Source of the DNA: an uncultured Roseburia sp.
GTDB lineage: Bacteria > Bacillota > Clostridia > Lachnospirales > Lachnospiraceae
DNA length: 51,930 nt
Direction: 5' to 3'
Assembly: GCA_947088345.1 (NCBI GenBank)
Contig: CAMUGE010000021.1
Coordinates: 1-51,930 of the forward strand
Shown: positions 25,552-34,810 of the stretch, one piece after another
How positions within the stretch are numbered: position 1 is the first letter of the stretch
Layout: each line of letters begins with the position of its first letter
Program-made: the position numbers and the translations under genes
The notes under the pieces: model-generated
The model's input: only the letters and a program-made list of their open reading frames with translations
What the model was told of the DNA's origin: nothing
Database searches by the model: none

Positions 25552-28029
25552 TCACGTTGCTTCTTTGAGCAGCCGTTCTACCAGGCGCACACATTCGGCC
25601 GCGTCCTTAGAATAACCGTCAGCTCCAATCTCTTTTGCAAAGCTCTCGGTTATTGCGGCGCCGCCGATCACAATCTTTGCGGTGCACCCCTTTTCTTTTG
25701 CAGCGAGTACCACGTCTTTCATTCGCATCATTGTCGTCGTCATCAGCGCGGAAAGTCCGATTACTTTTGCCTCCTCCCGTATCGCCGTCTCGACAATCAA
25801 ATCAGCCGGAACATCTTTTCCGAGATCTGTCACATGGTATCCGTAATTTTTCAGCATTAACACGACAAGATTTTTTCCGATATCGTGAATATCCCCCTCC
25901 ACGGTCGCAACTACAATCTTTGCTTTTTCCTCCCGATTGGCCTGCTTTAGCTTCGGTTCCAGATATTCGATCGCCAGTTTCATCGAATTGGCAGAAGAAA
26001 TCAGCTGCGGAAGAAAATACTTCTGCTGTTCAAACAGTACGCCCACTTCATTGATTGCGGCAATCAACTGTCCGTTTAAAATTTCCTCCGGCTCACTTCC
26101 GCGATCCAGCTCAGCTTTTACCTCATCAATAATGGTGTTTTTATTTCCCTTTAAAACAGCCTCATAAACGGGTGTTATTTTCGCGCCGGCTTCTGCAGAG
26201 CCGTTGACACAATCTGTTTTTTCGCCGCCTGTTCCAGCCGCAGACTTTCCTGCCGCAGGCAGATAGACGCGCTCCATCCCCTCGTATTTCTCGGACAAAA
26301 AATTCATACGGTCTATATAACGGATATCGCTTTCCTTTTTTGCGAGCAGCAGATCGGACGCATATGCCGCGTTCATCAATAATTCCTGCGAAGGGTTCGC
26401 GATTGCCATCGTCAGGCCATTTGCAATCGCCATCGTCAAAAATGCCGTGTTGACATAGCTGCGTTCCGGCAGCCCGAATGAAATATTGGAAAGTCCGCAG
26501 ACGGTCGGCAGCCCGAGGTTTTCACTGCAATACGCAAATGTACGAAAACAATCCAACGCTGCATTTTGATTAGCTCCAACTGTTGCAACAAGCCCGTCCA
26601 CAATAATATCTTCTTTTTTCATGCCGGCTGCGATGGCCCGATCCATTACATCCCGTATAATCTTATGCTTCTGTTCCGTGTCCTCTGGCAGTCCCTCGTC
26701 CGACAAGGGCAGCAAAATAAACATCGCTCCGTATTTTACGGCAATCGGAAGCAGTTTCTCTATTTTTTCATGCTCCATAGAAATCGAATTGATCAGCGCA
26801 CGCCCCGGATAAATACGAAGCGCCGCCTCAATTACCTCCGTATAGCTGGAGTCGATGCAAAGCGGGCAGTCCGACGCAGAAGTTACCTCGTAAACCGCCT
26901 CTAGCATCATCTGTTTCTCGTCAATTCCGTTCATACCCATATTAATATCCAGAATTGCCGCACCGTTTTCCTCCTGCTCCATCGCCATCTGACGCACCAG
27001 ATCAAGTTTTCCGTCTCGAAGCTCTGCCTGCAGTTTCTTTTTTCCGGTCGGGTTAATGCGCTCCCCGATCACTAAAAACCTGTCTCCGGTAACAATTTCG
27101 ACACTTTTGCGCTCTGACGCAAGCACGCGCCTGGAACACTGCAGCGGCATCCCGGGCGTCATATCTTTTACTGCGTCTTTTAATGCGCGAATATGCGCCG
27201 GCGTTGTACCGCAGCACCCGCCAATCACCGAAACTCCGGCACTGACAAGTTCTCTCCCCGCAACGGCAAATTCTTCCGGCTCCATACAGTAAATCGTAAC
27301 GCCGTTTTCCAGTTGGGGCATTCCGGCATTTGGCTTTGCAAGAATCGGCACTGTCGCATATTCCGCCATTTCTTTCACGGGGCCCAACATATCGTACGGC
27401 CCGGTCGAACAGTTCATGCCGACCGCGTCTGCGCCAAGACTCTGCAGTACAACAACAGCTGTTTTCGGATCTGTCCCATATAATGTCCTTCCGTCCTCAT
27501 TATAAGTCAGCGAGACAAGTACCGGCAGATCGCATGTCTCGCGTACTGCCAGCACTGCGGCCCGGCACTCCTGCAGACTCATCATTGTCTCCACAATAAA
27601 CAAATCGACCCCTGCATCTGCAATCACGCGCACCTGCTCTTTGTAAATCTGCACCAGCTCCTCAAATAACAAATCTCCGAGCGGATAGAGCTGCCGTCCT
27701 GTCATTGTAAGGTCTCCGGCTACAAGCGCCTCTCCCGCCGCCTGCTTTGAGAGTGCGACAAGCTGACGGTTTATCTCAACCAGTTGACTCTCCAGACCGT
27801 ATTCCGCCAATTTGATTCGATTTGCCGTAAATGTAGGCGCAAGCAGAATATTCGTACCCGCCTGTACATACTGCCTCTGCAGATCCGTCAGCACTTCGGG
27901 GTGCTCTATGATCCATTGCTCCGGACAGACGCCGACCGGCATCCCCGCCTTTTGCAGATTTGTACCCGTCGCACCGTCCAATAAAAGCACGCCTTCTTTT
28001 TGCAATTCCCGAAAATCTTTTTTTGTCAT
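25552..28029 (-). CDS. metH: Cobalamin-dependent methionine synthase, short form
   Basis: An 825-aa enzyme transferring methyl from methyltetrahydrofolate to homocysteine through cobalamin. Domains: homocysteine-binding barrel (about 1-290) with zinc ligands C207, C272, C273; pterin-binding (about 315-575); cobalamin cap (about 620-700); B12-binding (about 705-825) with the DIHDIG motif that supplies the cobalt-ligating His. The C-terminal SAM-dependent reactivation domain is absent, so a separate reactivation protein is required, common in Clostridia and Thermotoga. ATG 28029 follows GGAGG seven bases upstream. The leader is about 50 bases, too short for a cobalamin riboswitch. Confidence 0.95.
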   Translation of the reverse strand: MTKKDFRELQKEGVLLLDGATGTNLQKAGMPVGVCPEQWIIEHPEVLTDLQRQYVQAGTNILLAPTFTANRIKLAEYGLESQLVEINRQLVALSKQAAGEALVAGDLTMTGRQLYPLGDLLFEELVQIYKEQVRVIADAGVDLFIVETMMSLQECRAAVLAVRETCDLPVLVSLTYNEDGRTLYGTDPKTAVVVLQSLGADAVGMNCSTGPYDMLGPVKEMAEYATVPILAKPNAGMPQLENGVTIYCMEPEEFAVAGRELVSAGVSVIGGCCGTTPAHIRALKDAVKDMTPGMPLQCSRRVLASERKSVEIVTGDRFLVIGERINPTGKKKLQAELRDGKLDLVRQMAMEQEENGAAILDINMGMNGIDEKQMMLEAVYEVTSASDCPLCIDSSYTEVIEAALRIYPGRALINSISMEHEKIEKLLPIAVKYGAMFILLPLSDEGLPEDTEQKHKIIRDVMDRAIAAGMKKEDIIVDGLVATVGANQNAALDCFRTFAYCSENLGLPTVCGLSNISFGLPERSYVNTAFLTMAIANGLTMAIANPSQELLMNAAYASDLLLAKKESDIRYIDRMNFLSEKYEGMERVYLPAAGKSAAGTGGEKTDCVNGSAEAGAKITPVYEAVLKGNKNTIIDEVKAELDRGSEPEEILNGQLIAAINEVGVLFEQQKYFLPQLISSANSMKLAIEYLEPKLKQANREEKAKIVVATVEGDIHDIGKNLVVLMLKNYGYHVTDLGKDVPADLIVETAIREEAKVIGLSALMTTTMMRMKDVVLAAKEKGCTAKIVIGGAAITESFAKEIGADGYSKDAAECVRLVERLLKEAT

Positions 28030-28086
28030 ATTGAGTCCTCCCCATCCAGCCATAATCAAGTATTCAAAACATTAATTCTGATGTGA

Positions 28087-28115
28087 ATTTTACCATTTTT
28101 ACTTTTCACGTGCAA
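28087..28115 (-). promoter_or_regulatory. Sigma-A promoter of metH
   Basis: Minus strand TTGCAC (28115-28110), 17-bp spacer, TAAAAT (28092-28087). Confidence 0.65.
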
Positions 28116-28133
28116 CAATATTCCGCCGCAGTC

Positions 28134-28162
28134 TTGTCTTTTTGATTCAAACAGGGTATAAT
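28134..28162 (+). promoter_or_regulatory. Sigma-A promoter of the HAD phosphatase gene
   Basis: TTGTCT (28134-28139), 17-bp spacer, TATAAT (28157-28162), 24 bp before the start codon; divergent from metH. Confidence 0.75.
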
Positions 28163-28186
28163 TTTCAACGAAAGAGGTATCACGCT

Positions 28187-29029
28187 ATGAGACGTAAGAT
28201 AAAACTGATCGCCCTTGATATGGACGGAACTTTATTTAATCATGAAAGCAAAATCTCAAAAGCAGACCAGACTGCAATTCGCGCTGCCGTACAGCGGGAC
28301 ATTCATGTCGTAATTTCCACCGGACGGCCGTATATCGGGCTTCCGAGAGATCTTCTGCTTGAGATTGGAATTGAATATGCAATTACTACAAACGGCGCCG
28401 CTCTTTATCGGCTCTCTGACAATACCTGCGTTTATTCGGACTGCATGGCGCCCGCTCTTGTCTGTCCGCTGATTACGCAACTGCAGAAAAAAGAAATCCA
28501 CATGGATGCCTTTATCGACGGAATCTGCTTTTGTCCTTCCGTCTGCCAGCCCAAAATTGATCTGCTTGCAATGCCCGCGTCCATACGCGCCTATATCCAT
28601 GCCACACGTACCTTTGTGGAAAATCTTGACAGCCATGTCAGATCAAACAACCTGTCCGTACAGAAAATGACGCTCAATTTTTATCCTCTGCCGGACGGTT
28701 CTTTTCTGGAAAGAAACTGCGTCCTTGATTTTCTTTCCGGCTGTCCGGAAATCTCTGTCTTATCAGGCGGCTACCATAATCTGGAATTTACAAAACGCGG
28801 CGTCACAAAAGGCTCCGGTTTACTTCGCCTGTGCAAATATCTGGACGTTATGCCGGAGGAAACTATGGCCTGCGGCGACACACAAAACGATATTCCAATC
28901 TTAAAAACGGCAGCCGTAGGGGTGGCCATGGGCAATGCAATCCCTGAAGTCAAACAAATCTGTGATTACACTACACTTTCAAATGAAGAAAGCGGTGTCG
29001 GTCATGCCATAAGGCATTTCATCGGATAA
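28187..29029 (+). CDS. Cof-type HAD-family phosphatase
   Basis: A 280-aa HAD hydrolase of the Cof (IIB) subfamily. Motif I is DMDGTLF (nucleophile Asp near residue 11), motif II is ISTGRP, and motifs III/IV lie in KGSGLLRL and ACGDTQNDIPI; a C2B cap domain sits between. Members dephosphorylate sugar phosphates, nucleotides or cofactors; substrate cannot be read from sequence. AAAGAGGTAT precedes the ATG at 28187. The 3' end overlaps the mnmA stop region by 11 bp in convergent orientation. Confidence 0.92.
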   Translation: MRRKIKLIALDMDGTLFNHESKISKADQTAIRAAVQRDIHVVISTGRPYIGLPRDLLLEIGIEYAITTNGAALYRLSDNTCVYSDCMAPALVCPLITQLQKKEIHMDAFIDGICFCPSVCQPKIDLLAMPASIRAYIHATRTFVENLDSHVRSNNLSVQKMTLNFYPLPDGSFLERNCVLDFLSGCPEISVLSGGYHNLEFTKRGVTKGSGLLRLCKYLDVMPEETMACGDTQNDIPILKTAAVGVAMGNAIPEVKQICDYTTLSNEESGVGHAIRHFIG

Positions 29030-30095
29030 TGCCGCCGCCTGCCACATAGGCGCCGTCATAAAGCACAAGCGCCTGCCCCGGCGTGACTGCACGCACAGGT
29101 TTGAAAAACCGACAGTGTATCTCGTCTTCTCCGGTTCTTGTCACTCTACACAGACTGCCCGCATCTGAGTATCGTATTTTCGCCAGCAGCTCAACTTCCC
29201 CTCTGATCTCCTCCAAGGCCATAAAATTAAGCCTGTCCGCAAAAAGTTCTTCTGTATAGACATCCCGGTCCTCCCCGAGCACAACCTCGTTTGTTTTCGG
29301 CCGGATCTCCGTCACAAATACAGGATGGCCAAGCGCAATCCCAAGTCCCTTTCTCTGCCCGACTGTATAATGCGTAATTCCCTTATGCTCTCCTACAATC
29401 GTGCCGTCCTTTAAGACAAAATTTCCCGGCGGCGGAATCTGCTCTTTGCTCTCTCTGTCTATAAAAGCAGCATAATCGTGATCCGGTATAAAACAGATCT
29501 CCTGACTGTCGCGTTTGTGCGCCACCGAAAGTCCGATTTGTTCGGCAATCGTACGAATTTCCTCTTTTCGATACGCGCCGATTGGCATCAGCGTATGCGC
29601 CAGCTGCTCCTGCGTCAGATTATAGAGCGCATATGTCTGATCTTTCTCTGCCGTAACCGAAGTTTTGACTGCATAACGACCATTCTGCAGCTGCTCTATA
29701 TTTGCATAGTGTCCCGTCGCAATATACTCAGCTCCGATTTGCAGGCTTCTGTGAAGCAGCGCTTCCCATTTGACAAAACGATTACATGCAATACAGGGGT
29801 TTGGTGTTTTGCCGTCTACATATTCTTTCATAAAGTAATCTATAACTTTTTCCCGGAAAACCCTTTTAAAATTCATGACATAATGCGGAATATTCAGCTT
29901 CCGTGCCACCCGCCTTGCATCCTCTACGGCGCTCAGTCCGCAGCAGCCGCCGTTTTCCTCCTGCACTGCCGTATCCTCATCCTGCCAGATCTGCATCGTC
30001 ACACCGATCACATCATATCCCTGCTCTTTCAGCAGATACGCTGCTACGGAGGAGTCCACGCCTCCCGACATACCGACTACTACTTTTTTTCCCAT
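29019..30095 (-). CDS. mnmA: tRNA-specific 2-thiouridylase MnmA
   Basis: A 358-aa ATP pyrophosphatase that makes 2-thiouridine at the wobble position of Lys, Glu and Gln tRNAs. The PP-loop GMSGGVDSS (8-16), the first catalytic Cys in NPCIACNR and the second in SQEICFIPD are present. It needs a sulfur donor such as an IscS-type desulfurase, not encoded here. Its stop overlaps the convergent HAD gene end by 11 bp. Confidence 0.96.
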   Translation of the reverse strand: MGKKVVVGMSGGVDSSVAAYLLKEQGYDVIGVTMQIWQDEDTAVQEENGGCCGLSAVEDARRVARKLNIPHYVMNFKRVFREKVIDYFMKEYVDGKTPNPCIACNRFVKWEALLHRSLQIGAEYIATGHYANIEQLQNGRYAVKTSVTAEKDQTYALYNLTQEQLAHTLMPIGAYRKEEIRTIAEQIGLSVAHKRDSQEICFIPDHDYAAFIDRESKEQIPPPGNFVLKDGTIVGEHKGITHYTVGQRKGLGIALGHPVFVTEIRPKTNEVVLGEDRDVYTEELFADRLNFMALEEIRGEVELLAKIRYSDAGSLCRVTRTGEDEIHCRFFKPVRAVTPGQALVLYDGAYVAGGGIIR

Positions 30096-30144
30096 CGCTG
30101 CCTCCGTCGATTTTTACTGTTTTTCTGCCATTTGCTGCAATCAG

Positions 30145-30189
30145 AAAGGAGTGAAAGATATCTGATCTCCCACTCCTTTGGCATTTTTT
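30145..30189 (+). other. Hairpin upstream of mnmA
   Basis: AAAGGAGTG (30145-30153) and CACTCCTTT (30171-30179) followed by GGCATTTTTT on the plus strand. It resembles a plus-strand terminator, yet both flanking genes are on the minus strand, where no U-tract follows. It might be an antisense-facing or transcript-stabilising element. Confidence 0.45.
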
Positions 30190-30259
30190 CTCTTAGTTCC
30201 GAGATTTCTCCTCCGTAAACCGAAGAATCAGCGGATGTCAAGCATCCCGATGGTTCGGA

Positions 30260-31069
30260 TCAGATCTTGGAGCTGAACATGGAACTGTAATCGAAATAAT
30301 TGTACTTACCGCTCTGTGAATAAGTATTTGTCACTGCCGCGGCGCTCTTCGCATATGTGTTCATCAGCGATGCCTGTTTTGACATCTGCTCTCCATAGGA
30401 ATTTTTTCCGCTGAAAATGGATTTCACTGTCTCCATATCCGCATTTTTAAATTTTTCCGCATCAATGGAAAGCTGATTATTGGAACCGATGGAAATGCCG
30501 ATAGCACTTAAAGAATTGCGGTATGCCTCCGTATAATTTGTCATCGCCCTTGTGGTGCGCACTACATTCGTGGAAGTTGACTGTGCTCCCGTTGTCAGCG
30601 TTGCATTGTAATTGTTTACAAAGGACTGCGCTGCCTTATAGATTGCATCCGTATCGTATTCCATCGTGGCAGAACCATCTTCCTGCTCTTTGCTGACTTT
30701 GTCGTAGATGGAACCGGCGCCGGACTGCGTCAGCTTATCTAAAGACTCTTTCATGGAAGTTGCGTTCTTCTGAACCGTAGTAAGCGCTTTCTTCTCTGTG
30801 TTCTCTTTTCCGTCGGTCTTGTCTGTGCCGTCCGTCTTTTTATCTTCGTCAACCGCATACCTGTCCGCTTTATTTTTTACTTCGAAGCGATAGGAATTTG
30901 CCTTGGAATTTGCTGCAGATGACGCGCTGCTCTTATTGCCATATACTGCGCCGACCAATTTACGGTAACTGCCATTTTTAATCGCTGCATAATCGCTTAA
31001 GTTAAACCCGACAGACGAACCGGACGAACTGCCAAACATTGAACCGAAGTTGAATGTTGCATTAGCCAT
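30260..31069 (-). CDS. FliD C-terminal-like protein
   Basis: A 269-aa protein with a Ser/Asn-rich N-terminal part and a C-terminal region resembling the end of the flagellar cap protein FliD: YKAAQSFVNNYNATL, then LSAIGISIGSNNQLSIDAEKF, KNADMETVKSIFSG, and a helical tail. It lacks the large FliD core (usual FliD is 400-600 aa) and any signal peptide. GAGGAGG precedes the ATG at 31069. No flagellar genes are adjacent, and the promoter is sigma-A-like, so it may serve an unrelated or accessory filament role. Similar orphan proteins occur in Lachnospiraceae (from memory). The function is not known. Confidence 0.7.
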   Translation of the reverse strand: MANATFNFGSMFGSSSGSSVGFNLSDYAAIKNGSYRKLVGAVYGNKSSASSAANSKANSYRFEVKNKADRYAVDEDKKTDGTDKTDGKENTEKKALTTVQKNATSMKESLDKLTQSGAGSIYDKVSKEQEDGSATMEYDTDAIYKAAQSFVNNYNATLTTGAQSTSTNVVRTTRAMTNYTEAYRNSLSAIGISIGSNNQLSIDAEKFKNADMETVKSIFSGKNSYGEQMSKQASLMNTYAKSAAAVTNTYSQSGKYNYFDYSSMFSSKI

Positions 31070-31104
31070 AGTATCTCCTCCTCTTTTCTTTTTTTATTAT
31101 TTTT

Positions 31105-31133
31105 ATTTTAACCCGTAACCCTTGATTTTTCAA
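31105..31133 (-). promoter_or_regulatory. Sigma-A-like promoter of the FliD-like gene
   Basis: Minus strand TTGAAA (31133-31128), 17-bp spacer, TAAAAT (31110-31105). Confidence 0.65.
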
Positions 31134-31430
31134 GCATTTTTTACAACGAATACCATCCCGTTCACTACATCCGTTACAATTCATGGTCGATAAGCAGCAC
31201 AGAGTAACATCCGGGGAGGCATTTCAAGTTTCGCAGAAACCGCCCCTCATTCCTGTCTCCTGGCCTCATGTAATACGCAGCGCGTGTTCCTGAACCATAA
31301 AAAATAGCCTGTTTCCATCACTTTTGCCAAAAATTTTAAATCTTGTTCATAGTCTGTTCACATATAAATGATAGTATATTTACAACAGAAAAGACCTTTT
31401 GTCAAAATACTTGATAATTTTTTCATACTT

Positions 31431-31454
31431 GCCCGATCACTTCGGTGTTCGGGC
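31431..31454. other. UUCG-tetraloop hairpin
   Basis: GCCCGATCAC-TTCG-GTGTTCGGGC: a ten-pair stem with one mismatch capped by an exact C(UUCG)G tetraloop on the plus strand. No U-tract follows directly. It could end or stabilise a small RNA, but no transcript is proven. Confidence 0.45.
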
Positions 31455-31605
31455 CTCCTCATTTTATCCGTACACTTCTTTCTTCCTACTTTTATGTGTC
31501 CTCCCCGGCAGATTCGTTTTCTTTCTTACCGAACCTAAACCGTCAATTACTCACACAATGCGCTGGCCGCCCTGTACGCATCAGCTTTCCAGGCAGGCAA
31601 AGCAG

Positions 31606-31698
31606 TCATGCAGTGATATCATCCTCTCGCGCGAACGGCATCAGAATAAAAACTGCCGCTGAAAGCATAGCCGGCATCCATACAAATTTATTCTGCAC
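31606..31698 (-). CDS. Possible 30-aa membrane peptide downstream of oadA-like gene
   Basis: GTG-started frame encoding MQNKFVWMPAMLSAAVFILM followed by a short charged end. It has one hydrophobic helix and lies 54 bp after the oadA-like stop. The ribosome binding site is weak and no family is recognised, so it may be chance. Some Na+-pump decarboxylases have small extra subunits, which is the only reason to record it. Confidence 0.25.
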   Translation of the reverse strand: MQNKFVWMPAMLSAAVFILMPFAREDDITA

Positions 31699-31751
31699 TT
31701 CTATTTTATGCAGGCCGCACTCTCAACGACAGTTCTGTTTCGTTTATTCGA

Positions 31752-33167
31752 TTAAACCGGGTAAGCCCCGTTCTTCGTATCCGCGATCGTCGCGTCTACT
31801 TTTTTCTGCTGCGCCTCGCGATACTTAAAAAACTCGGTGGCAACCTGCGGGAACAGCGCGTACGACAATACATCCTCGTCCTGCTGCTTCCACTGTTTCA
31901 TCTCTGCCTCGATCTTATCAAGCTCAGGCTCAAGCAAATCGGCCGGACGGCAGGTAATTGCGTTTTTCTTTTCCTCGCCAAGTACCTTATCGACAATATC
32001 CGGATTAAACGGTTTAACGGTCTGGCCGTATTTGCCGAGCAGCACATCCTTTGTCTCTTTTGTAGCAACTTTATAGCGCTCGCCCATCAGCACGTTAAAT
32101 ACTGCCTGTGTGCCGACAATCTGGGACGACGGTGTAACAAGCGGCGGCTCTCCCAGATCTTTACGTACACGCGGCACTTCCGCGAGCACTTCCTCATATT
32201 TATCTTCTTTCCCCTGCTCCTTTAACTGAGAGATCAGATTGGAAAGCATTCCTCCCGGCACCTGATATAAAAGTGTCTTAATATTAACACCGAGCACTTT
32301 CGGATTCATCAGTCCGCTCTCCAACGCTTTCTCGCGCATCGGACGGAAGTAATCCGCGATTTCCGCAAGTTTGTTCTGCTCCAATCCGGTATCATACGCG
32401 GAGCCTTTAAATGCTTCGACCATAACTTCTGTCGCCGGCTGTGAAGTTCCCAGTGCAAACGGTGACATTGCCGTATCAATAATATCGCATCCCGCTTCCA
32501 CCGCTTTCATATAAGTCATTGAAGCTACGCCGGATGTATAGTGCGTATGAAGCTCTATCGGAAGTTTCGTCGCTTTCTTTAACGCACGCACAAGTTCATC
32601 CGCCTGCTGCGGAACGAGAAGACCGGCCATATCTTTGATACAGATGGAATCAGCGCCCATCTCCTCAATCTTTTTGGCCATATCCGTCCAGTACTTTAAC
32701 GTATAGGCATCGCCGAGCGTATAAGATAACGCCACCTGTGCATGCCCCTTTTCTTTGTTGCACGCGGTAACTGCCGTCTGCAGGTTGCGCAGATCGTTTA
32801 AACAGTCAAAAATACGAATAATATCTATTCCGTTTGCAACAGATTTCTGCACAAAATACTCTACCACATCGTCTGCATAAGGACGATATCCCAGAATGTT
32901 CTGTCCACGGAAAAGCATCTGAAGTTTCGTATTTTTAAACCCTGCCCTTAATTTGCGCAGACGATCCCACGGATCTTCCTTTAAAAAGCGAAGAGAAGCA
33001 TCGAATGTAGCGCCGCCCCAGCATTCTACGGCATGAAATCCCACCTGATCCATTTTATCAATGATCGGCAGCATCTGCTCTGTCGTCATTCTTGTCGCAA
33101 TCAGTGACTGATGCGCGTCACGCAGCACAGTCTCTGTGATTTTTAACGGTTTTTTCACATCTGACAT
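31752..33167 (-). CDS. OadA/transcarboxylase 5S-type carboxyltransferase subunit
   Basis: A 471-aa pyruvate/oxaloacetate carboxyltransferase barrel plus conserved PYC_OADA domain, moving carboxyl between biotin and pyruvate. Key residues match the family: D17 in RDAHQS, K178 in ICIKDM (carboxylated Lys), H207 and H209 in ELHTH as metal ligands. Unlike Klebsiella OadA it has no C-terminal biotinyl domain; that role falls to the separate carrier gene upstream. It is the last gene of the operon. Likely an oxaloacetate decarboxylase alpha subunit or a transcarboxylase 5S subunit; the sequence does not decide. Confidence 0.88.
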   Translation of the reverse strand: MSDVKKPLKITETVLRDAHQSLIATRMTTEQMLPIIDKMDQVGFHAVECWGGATFDASLRFLKEDPWDRLRKLRAGFKNTKLQMLFRGQNILGYRPYADDVVEYFVQKSVANGIDIIRIFDCLNDLRNLQTAVTACNKEKGHAQVALSYTLGDAYTLKYWTDMAKKIEEMGADSICIKDMAGLLVPQQADELVRALKKATKLPIELHTHYTSGVASMTYMKAVEAGCDIIDTAMSPFALGTSQPATEVMVEAFKGSAYDTGLEQNKLAEIADYFRPMREKALESGLMNPKVLGVNIKTLLYQVPGGMLSNLISQLKEQGKEDKYEEVLAEVPRVRKDLGEPPLVTPSSQIVGTQAVFNVLMGERYKVATKETKDVLLGKYGQTVKPFNPDIVDKVLGEEKKNAITCRPADLLEPELDKIEAEMKQWKQQDEDVLSYALFPQVATEFFKYREAQQKKVDATIADTKNGAYPV

Positions 33168-33210
33168 GAATTATTTTCCTCCTTGACCGCGGATCTATGA
33201 TATCCGCTGC

Positions 33211-34359
33211 TTATATACCAAAAATAGCCATAAATACGCCGGCTGCCACTGCAGTACCGATTACTCCGGCAACATTTGGCCCCATCGCATGCATAAGCAA
33301 AAAGTTTGTCGGATCTTCCTCGGCCCCGACTTTCTGTGACACACGTGCGGCCATCGGAACGGCGGAAACCCCGGCCGAGCCAATTAACGGGTTGATCTTA
33401 CCCTTTGTGATAAAGCAAAGTAATTTACCGAACAATACGCCGGCCATTGTACCAAACATAAATGCTACCAGACCAAGAATTACGATCTTGCCTGTCGTCC
33501 AGTTCAAAAATGCCTCTGCGCTTGTAGAAGCGCCTACGGATGTCCCAAGTAAGATAACGACAATGTACATTAATGCATTGGATGCCGTCTCTGTCAGCTG
33601 GCGTACCACGCCGCTCTCACGGAACAGGTTGCCGAGCATCAGCATTCCGACAAGCGGGGCAGTCGTTGGCAAAATTGTACAGACAACGATTGTAACGACA
33701 ATCGGAAAGAGAATCTTTTCCAATTTAGAGACCGGTCTTAAATTCTGCATCTTAATGGCACGCTCTTTTTTCGTCGTAAATAATTTCATAATTGGCGGCT
33801 GGATAATCGGTACAAGCGCCATATAGGAATATGCCGCTACAGCGATTGGCCCCATCAGTCCTGACTGCCCCAGTTTTCCGGCAAGGAAAATCGAGGTCGG
33901 GCCGTCCGCACCGCCGATAATCGATACGGCTGCAGCTCCCTTGTCATTAAAGCCAAGCAGGATTGCCAGAAAGTATGCGCCGAAAATACCAAATTGCGCT
34001 GCCGCGCCCAGCAAAAAGCTGATCGGATTCGCAATCAGCGGACCGAAATCCGTCATCGCGCCTACTCCAAGGAAAATCAGTGACGGAAGAATGGACCACT
34101 CATCCAAAAGATAAAAGTAATGTAATAAACCACCCACTCCATTACTTGTCTGTTCCGATGTCGCAAAAATATCCGGATAGATATTTACCAGAAGCATACC
34201 AAATGCAATCGGAACAAGCAGCAACGGCTCAAACCCTTTTTTAATCGCCAGAAACAGGAACACGCACGCCACGGCAATCATAATATAATTCCCGACCGTG
34301 AGATTAAAAAACGCAGTCTGGTGCAGGAGATTGTCTAAAGTCTCCGTTATATAACTCAT
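33211..34359 (-). CDS. oadB: Na+-translocating decarboxylase beta subunit
   Basis: A 382-aa polytopic membrane protein (nine or more helices) of the OadB/MmdB/GcdB family. It decarboxylates carboxybiotin and exports sodium. The conserved GGADGPTSIF motif holds D152, the family's key Na+/proton Asp, and the NPISFLLGAAAQFG loop is present. It stands between the biotin carrier and the OadA-like gene, 15 bp after the former. It is the energy-conserving part of the cluster. Confidence 0.94.
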   Translation of the reverse strand: MSYITETLDNLLHQTAFFNLTVGNYIMIAVACVFLFLAIKKGFEPLLLVPIAFGMLLVNIYPDIFATSEQTSNGVGGLLHYFYLLDEWSILPSLIFLGVGAMTDFGPLIANPISFLLGAAAQFGIFGAYFLAILLGFNDKGAAAVSIIGGADGPTSIFLAGKLGQSGLMGPIAVAAYSYMALVPIIQPPIMKLFTTKKERAIKMQNLRPVSKLEKILFPIVVTIVVCTILPTTAPLVGMLMLGNLFRESGVVRQLTETASNALMYIVVILLGTSVGASTSAEAFLNWTTGKIVILGLVAFMFGTMAGVLFGKLLCFITKGKINPLIGSAGVSAVPMAARVSQKVGAEEDPTNFLLMHAMGPNVAGVIGTAVAAGVFMAIFGI

Positions 34360-34374
34360 TGTTATCCTCCTAAA

Positions 34375-34755
34375 TTAGTTGTTTAATGTAGCCAGCAGTG
34401 CGCCTGCTTCCACCATATCCCCGACATTCACGTTAATGCTTGCAACTGTTCCGTCCTCGCTTGCGACAACCGGCGTTTCCATTTTCATAACTTCGAGAAT
34501 CAAAATCGTGTCGCCTCTCTTTACGGAAGCTCCCACACTTGATTCAATCTTAAATACTTTACCTGCTGCTCCGGCCTCAATCTTAACATTTCCCGCGCCG
34601 CCCGCTGCCGGTGCAGGCGCTGCTGCTTTCGGCGCTGCCGCCGGCGCAGCTGCACGTCTCGGCGCCGCCGCCGCAGCCGGTGCGCTTCCTGCAGCAGTCT
34701 CTTCTACCGTTACATCGTAAACATTTCCATTGACAGTAATTGTATAACTCTTCAT
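34375..34755 (-). CDS. Biotin carboxyl carrier protein
   Basis: A 126-aa carrier: short N-terminal strand region (1-22), a 30-residue Ala/Pro linker (about 23-53) and a biotinyl domain (about 55-126). K91 in EVMKMET is the biotinylation site; the motif reads VMKM rather than the usual AMKM. It is the shared swinging arm for the carboxyltransferases and OadB. The start at 34755 follows AGGAGG. The gene upstream (OadG-like) is 425 bp away, with a repeat array between. Confidence 0.93.
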   Translation of the reverse strand: MKSYTITVNGNVYDVTVEETAAGSAPAAAAAPRRAAAPAAAPKAAAPAPAAGGAGNVKIEAGAAGKVFKIESSVGASVKRGDTILILEVMKMETPVVASEDGTVASINVNVGDMVEAGALLATLNN

Positions 34756-34810
34756 TTTAAGTTCCTCCTAATATTAAATTGACATATCTTGTTTCTATCG
34801 TCGCACGAAA

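Larger units (their letters stand above)
31070..31751. other. 682-bp intergenic region
   Basis: Holds the FliD-like gene promoter, a UUCG hairpin and one doubtful small open frame on the minus strand. The stretch 31140-31430 shows no gene I can support. Confidence 0.7.

Noticed and set aside
28030-28115. Cobalamin or SAM riboswitch before metH
   Set aside because: The leader from the predicted promoter is only about 50 bases and shows no riboswitch core.
30145-30189. Terminator of the FliD-like gene
   Set aside because: The T-run is on the plus-strand side, while the gene is on the minus strand; no U-tract follows in its transcript.
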